Shown piece after piece: positions 1 to 7,575 of a DNA stretch of 64,000 nucleotides. Source of the DNA: CAVVIH01 sp963748295 (lineage in GTDB: Bacteria > Acidobacteriota > Vicinamibacteria > Vicinamibacterales > 2-12-FULL-66-21). A program made the position numbers and the translations under genes. The notes beneath the pieces are model-generated. The model had not been told where the DNA came from. It did not search any database and worked only from the letters and a program-made list of their open reading frames with translations. How positions within the stretch are numbered: the first letter of the stretch is position 1; each line of letters starts with the position of its first letter. The DNA lies in the NCBI GenBank assembly GCA_963748295.1, contig CAVVIH010000006.1, forward strand, positions 1,116,001 to 1,180,000, given 5' to 3'.

Positions 1-15
1 ACGAAGGCACGTAGC

Positions 16-33
16 GCAGGCCTTTAGGCCTGC
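16..33. repeat. dispersed 18-bp palindrome, copy 1
   Basis: Perfect GC-rich palindrome GCAGGCCT-TT-AGGCCTGC, preceded by GTAGC, lying 5 bases past the stop codon of the membrane urate oxidase gene. The same core recurs at 4653-4670 and 15586-15603, and a shortened form sits at 38202-38215. It can fold into a hairpin and may be a REP-like element or a transcription end for the uric-acid operon. Confidence 0.7.
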
Positions 34-38
34 CTGCA

Positions 39-842
39 TCATGCTCTCCGCAACACCGCTGCCGCACCCCACCCCACCAGAATCAGAATCGCGAGGACGA
101 TCAGTCCGTGCCGGCTCCCGTAGGTCGCTGTCGGGAAGTGGCTGCTGATCATGATGAAGGCGGTGGGGACCGCCATGAACGTGTTGTGCTTCGAGCGATG
201 CTTGGCGCCGGCGCCCAATGCGGGGTCGATCGTCTCGCCGCGCGCCGCCATCGCCATCATCCGGCGCTGCGGCGGCAGGATTCGCATCCACACGTTGAGC
301 GCCATGATCGTGCCGAACAGCGCGCCGATGTGGATGTAGGTGGCCCTCGGACTCAGGAATCTGCTCAGCAACGCCATCACCGCGACAATGCCGGCGAAGG
401 CAACCGCGGCAAAAAGCGCTTCCTGGCGCGCCAGCGGGCTGGCGGCGAGCAGATCGTAGACGACCCAGCCCGTGATGAGCGTCGCCACGCCGATAGCGAT
501 GCCGGTAGCCGGCGACACCGGCGCGGCGATCGGATCGACCATCAGCCCGCCGGCATAGAACACGATGACGAGCAGGAGCAGGCCGCTCAGCCATGTCGTC
601 ATCGCTTCCCAGCGGAACCAGTGGACGTCCCCTGGAGCGACGCCAAGCGACTTCTGCTTCTCGACGGTGTAGAAGCCGCCGCTGTGGACCATCCATACGC
701 GACCGCCCGGCTCACCCGCGGCCCTGCGCAGCTGGCCATCGAGCCACGTGAAGTAGTACGTCGTCCCAACCCAGAGGATCGCGGCAAACACGTGGACCCA
801 GCGCACGATCAGGTTCAACCACTCGGACAGGCTGTAATCCAC
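39..842 (-). CDS. puuD: membrane urate oxidase, PuuD-type, lacking the cytochrome c domain
   Basis: A 267-residue integral membrane protein with about seven hydrophobic helices. It begins with a His-containing helix near residues 10-33 and has the WFRWEA segment and a helix containing IHIGALFGTIMALNVWMR. These match the Urate_ox_N family, which oxidises urate to 5-hydroxyisourate in the membrane. The start is the GTG at 842, with a GGGAG ribosome site 6 bases upstream and two bases after the stop of the hydroxyisourate hydrolase gene; the longer open frame reaches into that gene and is rejected. Known PuuD proteins carry a C-terminal cytochrome c domain. This one ends right after the last helix (ILVGWGAAAVLRRA) with no CxxCH, so electrons must go to a separate carrier. 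It is the last gene of a coupled operon. Confidence 0.85.
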   Translation of the reverse strand: MDYSLSEWLNLIVRWVHVFAAILWVGTTYYFTWLDGQLRRAAGEPGGRVWMVHSGGFYTVEKQKSLGVAPGDVHWFRWEAMTTWLSGLLLLVIVFYAGGLMVDPIAAPVSPATGIAIGVATLITGWVVYDLLAASPLARQEALFAAVAFAGIVAVMALLSRFLSPRATYIHIGALFGTIMALNVWMRILPPQRRMMAMAARGETIDPALGAGAKHRSKHNTFMAVPTAFIMISSHFPTATYGSRHGLIVLAILILVGWGAAAVLRRA

Positions 843-844
843 GA

Positions 845-1180
845 TCAGCTCCCGCGATACGTCGTGTAGCCGTACGGGCTGACGAGCAGCGGCACATGCA
901 GGTGACCGGCATCGGGCGCGAGGAACTCGACGACGGCTCTCGGATAAAAGGTGTCGAGCTGGCGGGACCCGAAATACGCGCCGATCTCGAAAATGAGGCG
1001 GTACTTGCCGGACGGCAGCCGAACTCCCGCATCGACGAGCGATGTCACGCGACCATCGGTATTCGTCACGCCGTCGCCGACAGGCAGCCACCGCATGCCG
1101 TCATGATGCTCGAGTCGCACCGCCACGCCAGTGGCGGGCCGGCCCGCCGACGTGTCGAGGACGTGGGTTGAAATGGTCAC
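845..1180 (-). CDS. uraH: 5-hydroxyisourate hydrolase (transthyretin-like)
   Basis: At 111 residues it has the normal length for the transthyretin-related hydrolase that opens 5-hydroxyisourate to OHCU, the second step of urate breakdown. It starts with the family motif ISTHVLDT (catalytic-site His), has GKYRLIFEIGAYF in the middle, and ends with the diagnostic YRGS tetrapeptide. No signal peptide is visible, so it should be cytoplasmic. The ATG overlaps the stop of the upstream allantoicase/decarboxylase gene by 4 bases (ATGA), and the urate oxidase start follows 2 bases after its own stop, indicating translational coupling. Confidence 0.93.
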   Translation of the reverse strand: MTISTHVLDTSAGRPATGVAVRLEHHDGMRWLPVGDGVTNTDGRVTSLVDAGVRLPSGKYRLIFEIGAYFGSRQLDTFYPRAVVEFLAPDAGHLHVPLLVSPYGYTTYRGS

Positions 1181-2661
1181 GTCAGCAGCTTCTCCAGGCG
1201 AAGCGCGGTGATCTTACGGTGTTCCGCGGCGGCGGTGTCCAGTTCGGTCGCCGGATCGTTGCGCAGTCGCTGTTGCAGTGCGTCCATCATGTCGTCCGCG
1301 GTACGGCCGCTCGCGCAGATCAGAAAGACGAACCCGAAGCGCGATTCGTACTGGCTGTTCAATTCCGACAGCTGCGAACGTCCGGCCTGATCGGCGTGTG
1401 CGACGCCGGCCTGCTCGCCCGCCGCCCATTTCGCCGCCTGCGTCGAGAGCATTCGCTCGGCGGTCCGTTCGCCGATCCGCGGATGATGGCGCAAGGCTTC
1501 GAGCCAGTCCTCTTTCGTGAGCGCGTCGAAAGCAGTGTCCGAGGCTTTGAGAAGCGTCTCGGGCCGGCGGAACGGCCTGGCCGCCAGCATCGATTCAATC
1601 CAGCCGGGCGCGCCGCAGCAGTCGCCCAGCGCCGCCCGGGCTTCGTGTTCGTGCATGGCGTCGAGCAGCCGGATCATCGCCGCGCGCCGGCCGTTCTTCG
1701 TCGGGACGCCGAGCACGCGGAAACGGCTGATCCCGCCGTCCGGATAGATGTTCAGCCTGACGAGCGCCGCCGCGGCTTGACGGAGTGCGCCCGCATCGTA
1801 GCGATGCGGGTGATCGGGTTGCAGCTTCGTCTGCGGCAGCACTTCCGACCACTCACCTTCGACAACCGCGCCATCGATCGAGCACGAGTCGGGATAGTTG
1901 CCCTTGTAGTGGAAAGTGTCGACCTCGATGCGCCGAATCTCGCCCTCGAGCCCCAACCGCACGATGGCCCAGTCATGGCCGGGTCCGCGACGCCGCTTCG
2001 TCTCCCAGCCGTCGCCCATGTTCGGCGCGCGATCCGGCATCAGCATGTTGTGCGGCTCGCCGAAGAACTTGTCGCTGACATCCACGACGTGGCCGCCATT
2101 GCGGATGGACGCCAGGTCGAGCTCGCCGCCGTCCGCGAGCACACTGCGCCAGTCGGGCACCACTTCCCCCATCACCCTCAGCCGGGCGACGCCGCCGTCC
2201 GGATAGATATTCAGCCGGACGTGTGTGAAGCGCCGGGAGTCCTCGACCGCGAACACGTTCAGCGAGTCGCCCTTCAGTTCCGACTTGGGGATGACCGTCA
2301 CCCACTCGGTCCGATCCGACGTCAGCGCTTCGGCGTCGGCGTCCGCGCCGGCCGAACAGGCGTCGAGCGAACAATGCGACGGGAAATTGCCGCGGAAGAA
2401 CGCCGTGTCGACGACAACGGTCCACAGGATGCCGGGCAGCCCCAGGCGCACGATGCACCAGTCGTGTCCCGGGGTCCGCCGCCGCCGCGACTCCCACCCG
2501 TCCATCCACTTGCCGCGATCGGTGTACTTGTCGGGAATGAACACCGGCGCGGATCGCTTCAGCAGATTCTCTTTCTCCGCGAAGAAATCGTCGTTCGTCG
2601 CGATGGCGCGTCCTCCGATCCGTTCGGAGGCGAGATCGACCAGATGTGTGAACTCGGTCAT
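1177..2661 (-). CDS. fused allantoicase / OHCU decarboxylase
   Basis: A 494-residue protein with two catalytic units. Residues 1 to about 322 are allantoicase, with the usual internal duplication: GHDW at 66 and 228, and an almost identical RLNIYPDGG at 149 and 302. Residues about 326-494 are OHCU decarboxylase, with HHPRIGE at 392-398 carrying the catalytic His and a conserved SELNSQYESRFGF segment. The first unit turns allantoate into ureidoglycolate and urea; the second turns OHCU into S-allantoin. The two reactions are not consecutive, since allantoinase lies between them, and allantoinase is the gene immediately upstream (ATGA overlap at 2658-2661). Both halves are full length and in one frame, so this is a real fusion in the sequence as given. 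Confidence 0.92.
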   Translation of the reverse strand: MTEFTHLVDLASERIGGRAIATNDDFFAEKENLLKRSAPVFIPDKYTDRGKWMDGWESRRRRTPGHDWCIVRLGLPGILWTVVVDTAFFRGNFPSHCSLDACSAGADADAEALTSDRTEWVTVIPKSELKGDSLNVFAVEDSRRFTHVRLNIYPDGGVARLRVMGEVVPDWRSVLADGGELDLASIRNGGHVVDVSDKFFGEPHNMLMPDRAPNMGDGWETKRRRGPGHDWAIVRLGLEGEIRRIEVDTFHYKGNYPDSCSIDGAVVEGEWSEVLPQTKLQPDHPHRYDAGALRQAAAALVRLNIYPDGGISRFRVLGVPTKNGRRAAMIRLLDAMHEHEARAALGDCCGAPGWIESMLAARPFRRPETLLKASDTAFDALTKEDWLEALRHHPRIGERTAERMLSTQAAKWAAGEQAGVAHADQAGRSQLSELNSQYESRFGFVFLICASGRTADDMMDALQQRLRNDPATELDTAAAEHRKITALRLEKLLT

Positions 2662-4025
2662 GAATAGTGAGGTTTCAGCAGAATACCCGAGGGCGACTCG
2701 GCGGCGGCGCGTTTGTCACGGCTGTAAACGAGTTGTCCGCGCACATACGTGCGATGAACGACGCCGCGCAGCCGAAGCCCGTCGTAAGGGGTGATCTTAT
2801 TTCGTTGTCGCAGCCGGCGTTGATCGACGGTGAATTCCGCGTCGGGATCCCAGACGACGAGGTCCGCATCGAAGCCGACGGCGATGCTGCCCTTTCTCGA
2901 TCTCAGCCCCGCCAGATCCGCGGGCGCGGTACACAGGAGCCGGGCCACACGTGCCAGCGGCAGTCCGTGCTGCACTGCCCCGCTCCACACGGCTGGCAGC
3001 AGCAGCTCCACCGACCCAATCCCGCCCCAGGCGCGGACGAAGTCGCCGCTCTCACGCTGTTTCATCGCCGGCGGGCATGGCGAATGATCCGACGCAATCA
3101 GGTCGATCGTGCCTTCGGCGAGCGCGCGCCACAGCGCCGCCTGATTGTGCTTCTCACGGATCGGCGGGGCGCACTTGAACTCGGTAGCGCCATCGGGAAT
3201 GCCTTCCGCGGCAAACGTCAGATAGTGCGGGCATGTTTCCACGCTGATCGCCAGACGCTCTGCGCGCGCGCCGCTCAGCGCCGGGAGCGCGGCGGCCGCA
3301 GCGAGGTGCACGATGTGAATCCTCGTGCGGTACTCACGGCACAACCTTATCAGGAGGTCGATCGCTTCGGTTTCCGCGTGAGGCGGCCGGGAGGTCAGCC
3401 AGGTGTCGTAGCGCCGCGGATCGCAACGCGCAAAATCGCCGGCGGCCGAATCGATCACGGGAGGCCATTCCGCGTGCACGAGCAGCGGCAGCCCGAGCTC
3501 CGCCAGCACCGGCATGGCCTCGCGCAGATCCTGTTCCGTGACGTGCGGGAACTCGTCCACGCCCGACGGCACCATGAAGGCCTTGAACCCCGCAACGCCG
3601 CGGCCGGCAAGCGCCCGCAGGCGATGGGTGTTCCCAGGGACCACTCCGCCCCAGAAGGCGACGTCGACGTGCACGCGGCCTTCGGCCGCTTCCCGCTTGC
3701 GCGCGAAGCCGCCGACATCGGTCGTCGCGGGCACGCTGTTGAGCGGCATGTCGACGACGGTCGTCACGCCGCCGGCCGCCGCGGCGGCTGTCCCGCTTTC
3801 GAATCCCTCCCACTCGGTTCGGCCCGGCTCGTTGAAGTGCACGTGGGTATCGACAACACCCGGCATGACGACGAGGCTTCCCGCATCGTCCAGGTCGGCG
3901 TCCGGAGGATAGTCGTTGTATCCCGAGAGGCGGGTGATGCGGCCGGCGGCGATGTGGACGACGGCCGGCGCGATGCCGGCCAGCGTCAGAACACGAGTCG
4001 AACGAACGATGAGATCCGCCGGCAT
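2658..4025 (-). CDS. allB: allantoinase
   Basis: A 455-residue cyclic amidohydrolase that opens allantoin to allantoate. Visible motifs are the metal-binding HVHFNEPGR near residue 61, the GFKAFM segment with the lysine that becomes carboxylated, HAEW, IHIVHLA, and the ASDHSPCPP loop with the metal-binding Asp. EWEGFESG after the first His pair favours allantoinase over dihydroorotase or hydantoinase. Together with the three downstream genes it completes urate to ureidoglycolate. It starts 14 bases after the upstream secreted NTF2-like gene and its stop overlaps the next start by 4 bases. Confidence 0.93.
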   Translation of the reverse strand: MPADLIVRSTRVLTLAGIAPAVVHIAAGRITRLSGYNDYPPDADLDDAGSLVVMPGVVDTHVHFNEPGRTEWEGFESGTAAAAAGGVTTVVDMPLNSVPATTDVGGFARKREAAEGRVHVDVAFWGGVVPGNTHRLRALAGRGVAGFKAFMVPSGVDEFPHVTEQDLREAMPVLAELGLPLLVHAEWPPVIDSAAGDFARCDPRRYDTWLTSRPPHAETEAIDLLIRLCREYRTRIHIVHLAAAAALPALSGARAERLAISVETCPHYLTFAAEGIPDGATEFKCAPPIREKHNQAALWRALAEGTIDLIASDHSPCPPAMKQRESGDFVRAWGGIGSVELLLPAVWSGAVQHGLPLARVARLLCTAPADLAGLRSRKGSIAVGFDADLVVWDPDAEFTVDQRRLRQRNKITPYDGLRLRGVVHRTYVRGQLVYSRDKRAAAESPSGILLKPHYS

Positions 4026-4039
4026 GGCCGGCGGGTACT

Positions 4040-4522
4040 CTACCAGACGCCCAGCGCGGGTGCGTGGCCGGTGGTGCGGATTTCGAGGGCGATACGCCAG
4101 CGTCCGTCATCGGCGCGCGAGTAGATCGTCACATACACGCCTTCGACCATGGTGTTGCTGGACGGGCCCTCGAGGGTCTCCACGAAGCTGCCTGTTTCGG
4201 ACGCGACGTTCGCGGCGTAGGAAAAGCGCCGGGGCATGAGCGTCACGGCCGCGTGCTTGTGCGCGCGCTCGTTGATGCGCGCGCCGACCGCCGCCGCGCC
4301 GCGCACGACCGTGCCGTCACACAACACCGTCAATGCGTCGGCCGTGTACAAGCTGCTCGCGCGGTCGACGTCGCCGAGGTTGACCGCGGTGGCGTATTCA
4401 CCTCGAAGCGCCGCGATTTCCGAGTTCGCCGGCTGGGCGTAAGTCCAGTCCACGCGCAGCATCGGCGCGTTCGGCTCCGAGGGCAGCAACGTCAGGAGCA
4501 GCGCCGCATAAAAGAGGTGCAT
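4040..4522 (-). CDS. secreted NTF2-like (SnoaL/DUF4440-type) protein
   Basis: A 160-residue protein. The first ~20 residues are hydrophobic (MHLFYAALLLTLLPSEP), so it is probably exported. The rest fits the cone-shaped NTF2/DUF4440 fold: an initial helix (SEIAALRGEYATAVNLGDVDRA), the typical YTADALTVL strand, and a late DGRWRIALEI strand. Such domains bind small molecules or act as simple isomerases, and no specific substrate can be read. It is the first gene of the run into allantoinase (14-base gap), so it may be co-transcribed with urate degradation, but its role there is unknown. Confidence 0.7.
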   Translation of the reverse strand: MHLFYAALLLTLLPSEPNAPMLRVDWTYAQPANSEIAALRGEYATAVNLGDVDRASSLYTADALTVLCDGTVVRGAAAVGARINERAHKHAAVTLMPRRFSYAANVASETGSFVETLEGPSSNTMVEGVYVTIYSRADDGRWRIALEIRTTGHAPALGVW

Positions 4523-4652
4523 GGGAGGGGCAGCGCAAACCCCGTGCCCGGATTTGGCGCCAAATTCAGCCCGGAAACCGGTGTGCGCCGCCGCCCATAT
4601 TCAAGGATGTAACCGTAGGCACAAATCCGACTATCATCGCGCCGACCGTAGC

Positions 4653-4670
4653 GCAGGCCTTTAGGCCTGC
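4653..4670. repeat. dispersed 18-bp palindrome, copy 2
   Basis: Identical core to the copy at 16-33, again preceded by GTAGC. It lies between the divergent NTF2-like and creatininase-family genes, only 14 bases before the latter's ATG and directly before its AGGAGG ribosome site. A hairpin here would sit in the 5' leader and could affect translation. Confidence 0.7.
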
Positions 4671-4684
4671 CCAGGAGGCACCGC

Positions 4685-5557
4685 ATGCGCATGCGCCGAT
4701 TGCTCGTGATCCTGCTCACCGCACTCGTGGCGGCAACCGCCACACGCACCTCCGCCCAGCGCGGTCCCGCTTCGAACCTCAACGACGTGAACGCCGAACG
4801 TCCGATTGAGGCGGGCGACTCCGTCTTCATCGACGAGCTGACGTGGATGGAAGTCCGCGACGCGATCCGCGGCGGCAAGAAGACCGCGATCATCGCTACC
4901 GGCGGCGTCGAGCAGAACGGACCGTATCTGACGACCGGCAAGCACAACTTCGTGCTGCGCGCCACGACGGACGCCATCGCGCGAAAGCTTGGCGATGCGC
5001 TCGTCGCGCCGATCATCGCGTTCGTGCCCGAAGGGCAGATCGATCCGCCGAGCGGCGCGATGCGCTACCCGGGGACGATCAGCCTTCAGGAGACGACGTT
5101 CCGCGCGTTGCTGACCGACATCGCGTCCAGCCTGAAGCGGCACGGCTTCGAGAACATCGTCCTCATCGGCGACAGCGGCGGCAACCAGGCGGGCATGAAG
5201 CAGGTCGCCGCGGAGCTCGGCGCGCAATGGGGCGGCAAGCCCGGCATCTACTTCATTCCCGAGTTCTACGACTACGCGGCGGCGAAGAAGTTCGCGGAAG
5301 CCGAGCTCGGCATCAAGGAAGAGCCCGAAGGCATCCACGACGACTACATCATCACGTCAATCATCATGACGGTGGATCCCGCGCAGGTGCGCCTCAAGCA
5401 GCGCGAGGCGAAAGGCAAGGCCTCGATCAACGGCGTCAGCATCACGCCCGCGGCGAAAGCGATCGAGCACGGCAAGCGCATCGTCGACTTCCGTGCGACG
5501 CAGACCGTCGCGGCGATTCGCAAGGCGATCGCCGCGAGCAGTCAGGCGGCCAGGTGA
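4685..5557 (+). CDS. secreted creatininase-family amidohydrolase
   Basis: A 290-residue protein. A signal peptide covers residues 1 to about 25 (RRLLVILLTALVAATATRTSAQ). The rest matches the creatininase family: GGVEQNGPYLTTGKHN replaces the family's usual GSxEQHGPHLP region, followed by DIASSLKRHGFENIVLIGDSGGNQ. The family uses a binuclear metal site to open cyclic amides; the exact substrate is not predictable. An AGGAGG site precedes the ATG. Its TGA overlaps the GTG of the following metallo-beta-lactamase gene by 4 bases (GTGA), so the two exported hydrolases are coupled. It lies next to the purine-degradation operon but is divergent from it. Confidence 0.85.
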   Translation: MRMRRLLVILLTALVAATATRTSAQRGPASNLNDVNAERPIEAGDSVFIDELTWMEVRDAIRGGKKTAIIATGGVEQNGPYLTTGKHNFVLRATTDAIARKLGDALVAPIIAFVPEGQIDPPSGAMRYPGTISLQETTFRALLTDIASSLKRHGFENIVLIGDSGGNQAGMKQVAAELGAQWGGKPGIYFIPEFYDYAAAKKFAEAELGIKEEPEGIHDDYIITSIIMTVDPAQVRLKQREAKGKASINGVSITPAAKAIEHGKRIVDFRATQTVAAIRKAIAASSQAAR

Positions 5558-6381
5558 TCGCGTTCGCGCTGGCCGCCGCGCTCGCTCTGACGACGGCGCA
5601 GGGGGCGGACCCGTCGTACGAGCTGTATGCCGCTCGATTCGGGGTCATTCCGGCGTTCCAGGTGTCGGGGCTCGTCGCCGGAGCGGACACGTCGCGGCGG
5701 CTCGACATCCCGGTGATGGTGTGGCTGATCAAGGGCAGCAACGGACGCAACGTGCTGGTCGACTCGGGGTTCTTCCGTCCGAACCTGGTCGAACGATGGA
5801 AGGTGCAGAACTTCCGCAAGCCTTCCGACGCCGTGCTCGCGGCGGGCGTGCGCGCCGAAGACGTCACCGACATCATCATCAGCCACGCCCACTGGGATCA
5901 TGCCGGCGGCATCGAGCTGTTCCCCAAGGCGACGATCTGGATTCAGCGCGAGGAGTACCAGTACTACACGGGCGAAGCCTGGCACGCCCGCACCACCCAC
6001 GGCGGCATCGACGCCGACGACATGCTCGCGCTGGTTCGCGCGAACACACAGGGGCGCGTGAAGTTCGTCGAAGGGGACGATCAGGAAATCATTCCGGGCA
6101 TCCGCTGCTACATCGGCGGACGCCACACGCGCGCGTCGCAATACGTCTCGGTGCGGACGGCCGGCGAGAGGGCGGTGTTCACGTCCGACAACGTTTATCT
6201 GTACGAAAACCTCGACAAGCACGTCCCGATCGCACAGACGCTCGACGCGGCGAGCAACCTGAAAGCGCAGGATCGGATCCGCGGCCTCGCTTCACGGCCG
6301 GAGCTGATCGTTCCGGGTCACGATCCCGCGGTCTTCGAGCGCTTCAAGTCGGTCGCTGACGGCGTCGTGCGGATCAAATGA
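5554..6381 (+). CDS. secreted metallo-beta-lactamase-fold hydrolase, AHL-lactonase-like
   Basis: A 275-residue protein from the GTG at 5554, which overlaps the upstream stop as GTGA; the longer open frame back to 4843 only shadows the creatininase gene. A short hydrophobic leader (residues 1-16, IAFALAAALALTTAQG) suggests export. The zinc motif HAHWDH is at 111-116, followed by GGRHTRASQ, TSDN and a late PGHDP, which is the pattern of N-acyl-homoserine lactonase-like members. The lactonase assignment is a family resemblance only; another ester or lactone may be the substrate. Confidence 0.82.
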   Translation: MIAFALAAALALTTAQGADPSYELYAARFGVIPAFQVSGLVAGADTSRRLDIPVMVWLIKGSNGRNVLVDSGFFRPNLVERWKVQNFRKPSDAVLAAGVRAEDVTDIIISHAHWDHAGGIELFPKATIWIQREEYQYYTGEAWHARTTHGGIDADDMLALVRANTQGRVKFVEGDDQEIIPGIRCYIGGRHTRASQYVSVRTAGERAVFTSDNVYLYENLDKHVPIAQTLDAASNLKAQDRIRGLASRPELIVPGHDPAVFERFKSVADGVVRIK

Positions 6382-6853
6382 CAAGTCCCAAATCTGATTA
6401 GCGCCCATTCACCGCAAGTGCTCGGCCACTTGCACACGGCGGCAGGTCCGGCTGCCGGGCCGCCGGATTCGGCACGCCGGGAACACGCACTGCGCTGATA
6501 TGGAATGACCTTGTCAAGTGCGCACACGTCACCGGAGCAGACCTCCTAACCAGCCTGAGGTCTGCGGAGGGGACGTGTGCGCACAGGTGGAACGGGCCGC
6601 ACCGCGAAGGCGACGGAGGATGAGGGCGCTTCGACGACGACTCATGCTGACATTCGGTGATTACTCCGCCGAGGCGAAGCAGCGCACACATGTACTCCTT
6701 CGCTCTCGCGGCCGACTAGCGGATGGTGAGGGCGACATCCGTCAGGCGCACTGATGCGGCATGGGTGGTCAGCACGTCACGGATCACATGGCCGGAAGTC
6801 GGCGCGAGGAATCGCTCCGTGCGCGTTCCGGCTTCGCGGCGCGTCGGCATGCC
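6382..6853. other. poorly coding region
   Basis: About 470 bases with no convincing gene. Short frames on both strands are Arg/Pro/Ser-rich and look like GC-rich noise. It contains the hyphenated inverted repeat at 6518-6584. On the minus strand, in frame after the stop of the small membrane protein, a 44-codon frame runs to a TAG near 6719 and ends VRLTDVALTIR; it may be a remnant of a longer gene. Confidence 0.5.
6518..6584. repeat. 67-bp hyphenated inverted repeat
   Basis: Outer arms GTGCGCACACGTC (6518-6530) and its exact complement at 6572-6584. Inside them a second pair, GCAGACCTC and GAGGTCTGC, surrounds an ~11-base centre. Two nested perfect stems separated by short asymmetric bulges would form a long hairpin in either strand. 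No coding region crosses it. It could be a small mobile repeat, a strong terminator-like hairpin or a structured RNA. Confidence 0.7.
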
Positions 6854-7153
6854 TCAACGGCGTCCGTCGGCCGAACCTGCCGCCGTGCCGCGGCCGACGT
6901 TACTGATCGGCGGGGCGAGCCGGGTACCGAGCAGATCGAAAAGGAATACCAACGCGGCAAAACCAACAAGACAAAGTGGAAGAAACCAAATCAGGCGCCA
7001 TTCCGCGATTGGGGCCAGAACGGACACGTAGGCCACCAAGTGCGCGCCCATGAAGGCAACAATCCACAACCAGAAGGTCGTACGCTTCCAGCTCAGGCGG
7101 AATTCACGAATCACAGACCAAAACTGCCAGTGCCGCGCCTGCACAACGCCCAA
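6854..7153 (-). CDS. small integral membrane protein, unknown
   Basis: An open frame of 99 residues with two strong hydrophobic segments (about residues 28-50 and 55-76), the second containing LIWFLPLCLVGFAALVFLF, and a polar Gly/Arg tail. Codon use is less GC-rich than its neighbours. The only start that opens the whole frame is TTG, with no clear ribosome site, so the true start may be the internal GTG at residue 4 or 14, or the gene may be truncated at its 5' end. Just upstream lies a GGGAGTT-type low-complexity repeat. Function cannot be assigned. Confidence 0.5.
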   Translation of the reverse strand: MGVVQARHWQFWSVIREFRLSWKRTTFWLWIVAFMGAHLVAYVSVLAPIAEWRLIWFLPLCLVGFAALVFLFDLLGTRLAPPISNVGRGTAAGSADGRR

Positions 7154-7164
7154 CCACCAAAGAA

Positions 7165-7190
7165 TTGGGAGTTGGGAGTTGGGTTTTGGG
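7165..7190. repeat. G-rich short tandem repeat
   Basis: Three to four copies of a TTGGGA-type unit in the gap between the small membrane protein and the Rho_N-like gene. The same motif family forms the longer array at 33991-34086. Confidence 0.65.
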
Positions 7191-7201
7191 ATTTTGCCGG
7201 T

Positions 7202-7525
7202 TCAGTGCATATGCGCGCGGATCTGATGGTTCAGATGATGGATCTGACGCCTCAGGCTGTGCAGCGCCTCGTGATCGTGCGCCTCGATGGCGGCCTCGCG
7301 CTGCCGCTTCAGCTCGCGCAACCGTGACTTGACCGACATCTTGTCGATGCCCGTCACGCCGTGGTGCTCGTGGACCTCGATCCCCAGCGACTGGCAGAGC
7401 GCCGGCAGCAGGTGATCCTTGTTCATCTGCGAAAATCCCTGGACGCGCTCATCCTTGACATCCTTCGCGATATCTCGCAGCTGAGCCAGCGTCTTCCCCT
7501 TGAGCTCGTGAAATGTCAGGGCCAT
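7202..7525 (-). CDS. Rho-N/SAP-like domain protein
   Basis: A 107-residue cytoplasmic protein. Residues ~5-50 (FHELKGKTLAQLRDIAK, then NKDHLLPALCQSLGIE) resemble the Rho termination factor N-terminal / SAP-like helix-extended-loop-helix domain that binds nucleic acid. Residues ~65-107 are a charged, His-rich helix, probably a coiled coil (SRLRELKRQREAAIEAH). The start is ATG with a GGAGG-like site upstream. It is transcribed away from the trehalase gene. A nucleic-acid-binding role is inferred from the fold resemblance only. Confidence 0.7.
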   Translation of the reverse strand: MALTFHELKGKTLAQLRDIAKDVKDERVQGFSQMNKDHLLPALCQSLGIEVHEHHGVTGIDKMSVKSRLRELKRQREAAIEAHDHEALHSLRRQIHHLNHQIRAHMH

Positions 7526-7575
7526 GGAACCTCCAGATGCAGGGGCCGGATCGTATCATCGTCAGGGAGGGACCG

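Noticed and set aside
1042..4124. Long plus-strand frames opposite the uric-acid operon.
   Set aside because: Arg/His/Gln-rich antisense shadows of conserved genes; no family motif.
6854..6856. Second in-frame TGA as a possible selenocysteine codon in the small membrane protein.
   Set aside because: The context is an Arg/Gly tail, not a cysteine motif, and no SECIS-like loop follows.
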